64,000 nucleotides of DNA from Paenibacillus illinoisensis NBRC 15959 (lineage in GTDB: Bacteria; Bacillota; Bacilli; Paenibacillales; Paenibacillaceae). Position numbers and translations under genes: made by a program. Positions 62,678 to 64,000 of this stretch are shown here, one piece after another. Position 1 is the stretch's first letter. Each line of letters opens with the position of its first letter. Under the pieces are notes generated by a model. It worked only from the letters and a program-made list of their open reading frames with translations. It ran no database searches and had not been told where the DNA came from. The stretch covers positions 310,001 through 374,000 of the forward strand of contig NZ_BIME01000006.1 in NCBI RefSeq assembly GCF_004000925.1, read 5' to 3'.

Positions 62678-64000
62678 TTGAAGCACAATTTTTTACAGAA
62701 GGCCATGCTTGTTAGTCTTAGTGTTATGTTAATCGGTATTTCAGCAGGCCTTGGTACAGGTAAACAAGCTTCTGCAAATTCAGACAATGAGGCAGATACG
62801 AAACGTACTTTAAAAGTGTTGTACTGGAACGAAGACGACTTCAACCAGACGTATGGAAATTTGTTTAGTCAGAAGTACCCTAATACAGACATCGAAGTGG
62901 TTGCACCTGCAGGTATGGAAGCGATTAAGGATTATAATGGGGCTATCCAAAAGTACTCACCGGATCTTGTTATGCTGCCCCCATACCATTACAAACAACT
63001 GTCTACAGATAAGAAGCTGGTCGATTTAGAACCGTTAATTAAGCGAGATAAGTATGACACGACAACGATATACCCTGGCTTGCTTGATGAACTGAAAAAA
63101 CAAGGCGGTGGCCAACTTTACGGGTTAAGCCCAAAAGCAGATTCGTACGCTCTTCTGTATAATGCTGATTTATTTAAAAAGTACAATGTTAAAGTACCAA
63201 GTGATGGAATGACATGGAAAGAGATATTGAATCTTGCTCAAAAATTCCCTATTAAAGGGGATAAGAACTCCCGGATCTGGGGCTTAAGCTCCTTTGGATC
63301 CAGCAACTTGGTTATGGATATCGCCAGAACAGAAGGGTTAACGTATATGAATCCGAATACTCTAAAGGCTAGCGCGAATACCGCTGCGTGGAAAAATGCT
63401 TATCATCTGGCGAGCGAGGCAACGAAGTCCGGAGTGCTTGACGAAAGGATCAGTCTGTCGGGCAAAAGTTACTTGGAAAGCAGCTCGTTTATTATGGGAC
63501 GATCAGCCATGATCGTAGCACCGATTAGCCAGTTGCAGTCCTTAGAGGCAGCAAAAAGTGGTGTGAAGAATTATAAACCTTTTAAGCTCGGTATTGCTGC
63601 CGGTCCTGCGGCTTCTAAGAATCAAGAGTCAACAGGGAATGTTTCCATTAATGAGATATTTGCGATTCCAGCGGGAGCAGCTCATGTCGATGCCGCTTGG
63701 GATTTCATTAAATACTTCAATGGAGATGACTATGCTGCCGAATACTATAAACCCAAGAGTTCTAATAATAGTATTGGTGCTCCTCTATCTCGCATGATGA
63801 AGGAGTACTCCGGTTACAAGTTGGATGCTTTCTATAAATTAAGACCTAATCTGGATTCAGCGATAACAAGCTATGCTCTCATGGAAAAGTCACCCAATTT
63901 TGAATTAAAATTTCGTTCGATTCTATTAAAAGAACTGACACAGGTAGTAAACGGGAAGAAATCACTAGCCAAAGCAACTGCTGCTATTCAATCAGGTACT
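62678..64000 (+). CDS. Extracellular sugar-type solute-binding protein, family 1 (partial)
   Basis: The gene starts at TTG 62678, fixed by GGAGG 8 nt upstream, and runs open for 441 codons to the window edge. A classical signal peptide (MKHNFLQKAMLVSLSVMLIG...KQASA) has no lipobox, unlike the other binding proteins here. The mature part is a family-1 binding protein: TLKVLYWNEDDFNQTYGNLF, LYGLSPKADSYALLYNADLFKKY, MTWKEILNLAQKF, and the C-terminal INEIFAIPAGAAHVDAAWDFIKYF. It probably binds an oligosaccharide. Transport partners would lie beyond the window. Confidence 0.88.
   Translation, partial: MKHNFLQKAMLVSLSVMLIGISAGLGTGKQASANSDNEADTKRTLKVLYWNEDDFNQTYGNLFSQKYPNTDIEVVAPAGMEAIKDYNGAIQKYSPDLVMLPPYHYKQLSTDKKLVDLEPLIKRDKYDTTTIYPGLLDELKKQGGGQLYGLSPKADSYALLYNADLFKKYNVKVPSDGMTWKEILNLAQKFPIKGDKNSRIWGLSSFGSSNLVMDIARTEGLTYMNPNTLKASANTAAWKNAYHLASEATKSGVLDERISLSGKSYLESSSFIMGRSAMIVAPISQLQSLEAAKSGVKNYKPFKLGIAAGPAASKNQESTGNVSINEIFAIPAGAAHVDAAWDFIKYFNGDDYAAEYYKPKSSNNSIGAPLSRMMKEYSGYKLDAFYKLRPNLDSAITSYALMEKSPNFELKFRSILLKELTQVVNGKKSLAKATAAIQSGT

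Noticed and set aside
1-64000. CRISPR arrays, rRNA, tRNA, prophage or intact insertion sequence
   Set aside because: No regularly spaced repeats, no recognisable RNA genes and no transposase or phage structural genes were seen; the lone tyrosine recombinase has no phage context.

Overview
The window looks like a chromosomal segment of a Paenibacillus-type, endospore-forming Gram-positive bacterium. The evidence is: strong GGAGG-type ribosome binding sites with many TTG/GTG starts; YesM/YesN two-component pairs; lipoprotein solute-binding proteins with lipoboxes; a CotH plus stalk-domain protein; a Btr-type AraC/binding-protein regulator; and futalosine-pathway menaquinone genes. Base composition is mostly near 50% GC by eye. 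Two clear departures are a very AT-rich block around 31.2-33.9 kb and a GC-rich spike at 52.4-53.2 kb. No rRNA, tRNA, CRISPR array or intact insertion sequence was seen.

Layout. 0-4.1 kb: end of an unknown gene, a lipoprotein, a polar amino-acid ABC transporter and a second lipoprotein. 4.5-9 kb: a secreted GH43 arabinanase with a lectin domain nested in the catalytic domain, and a CotH-family surface protein. 9-11.6 kb: a chemoreceptor and a Vat-type acetyltransferase. 11.7-17.4 kb: a five-gene oligopeptide/oligosaccharide ABC importer. 17.4-19.9 kb: HU, a cold-shock protein, a tyrosine recombinase and a small protein. 20-28.6 kb: a response regulator, histidine kinase and binding protein that probably sense a sugar, followed by mglB-mglA-mglC for galactose/methyl-galactoside uptake. 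Near-consensus catabolite (cre) sites precede the arabinanase, the family-5 importer, the sensor operon and mglB, so the first 28 kb is largely carbohydrate acquisition.

29-34 kb: a GGDEF-like/histidine kinase fusion, then lpxC-lpxD-lpxA, which encode the first three enzymes of lipid A synthesis. That is unexpected in a monoderm bacterium. The lpx genes are AT-rich and sit behind a near-copy of the kinase's own 94-bp leader and first codons. 34-38 kb: a MarR-controlled heterodimeric ABC exporter. 38.3-39.5 kb: a DUF418 membrane protein.

39.6-42.5 kb: a compact NAD/ADP-ribose operon with an NrtR-like Nudix regulator, NADAR, a microbial PARG and a TARG1-like macrodomain, preceded by two tandem TGTTAATAACA palindromes. 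42.6-49.1 kb: iron genes (siderophore uptake with a Btr-like regulator and a 17/19 Fur box, then FetAB). 49.3-53.2 kb: an oxidoreductase, pyrrolidone carboxyl peptidase, and MqnD/MqnB. 53.5-56.9 kb: a GntR/YtrA-regulated ABC transporter. 57-64 kb: a secreted coiled-coil protein, an esterase, NikR, a two-component system whose kinase carries an extra C-terminal membrane and DUF4179-like domain, and the start of a sugar-binding protein cut by the window edge.

The most notable items are the lpxCDA block with its captured kinase leader, the four-gene ADP-ribose operon, the kinase-DUF4179 fusion, and a conserved-looking frame without a start codon directly after HU. All functional calls rest on recognised motifs; no database search was possible.
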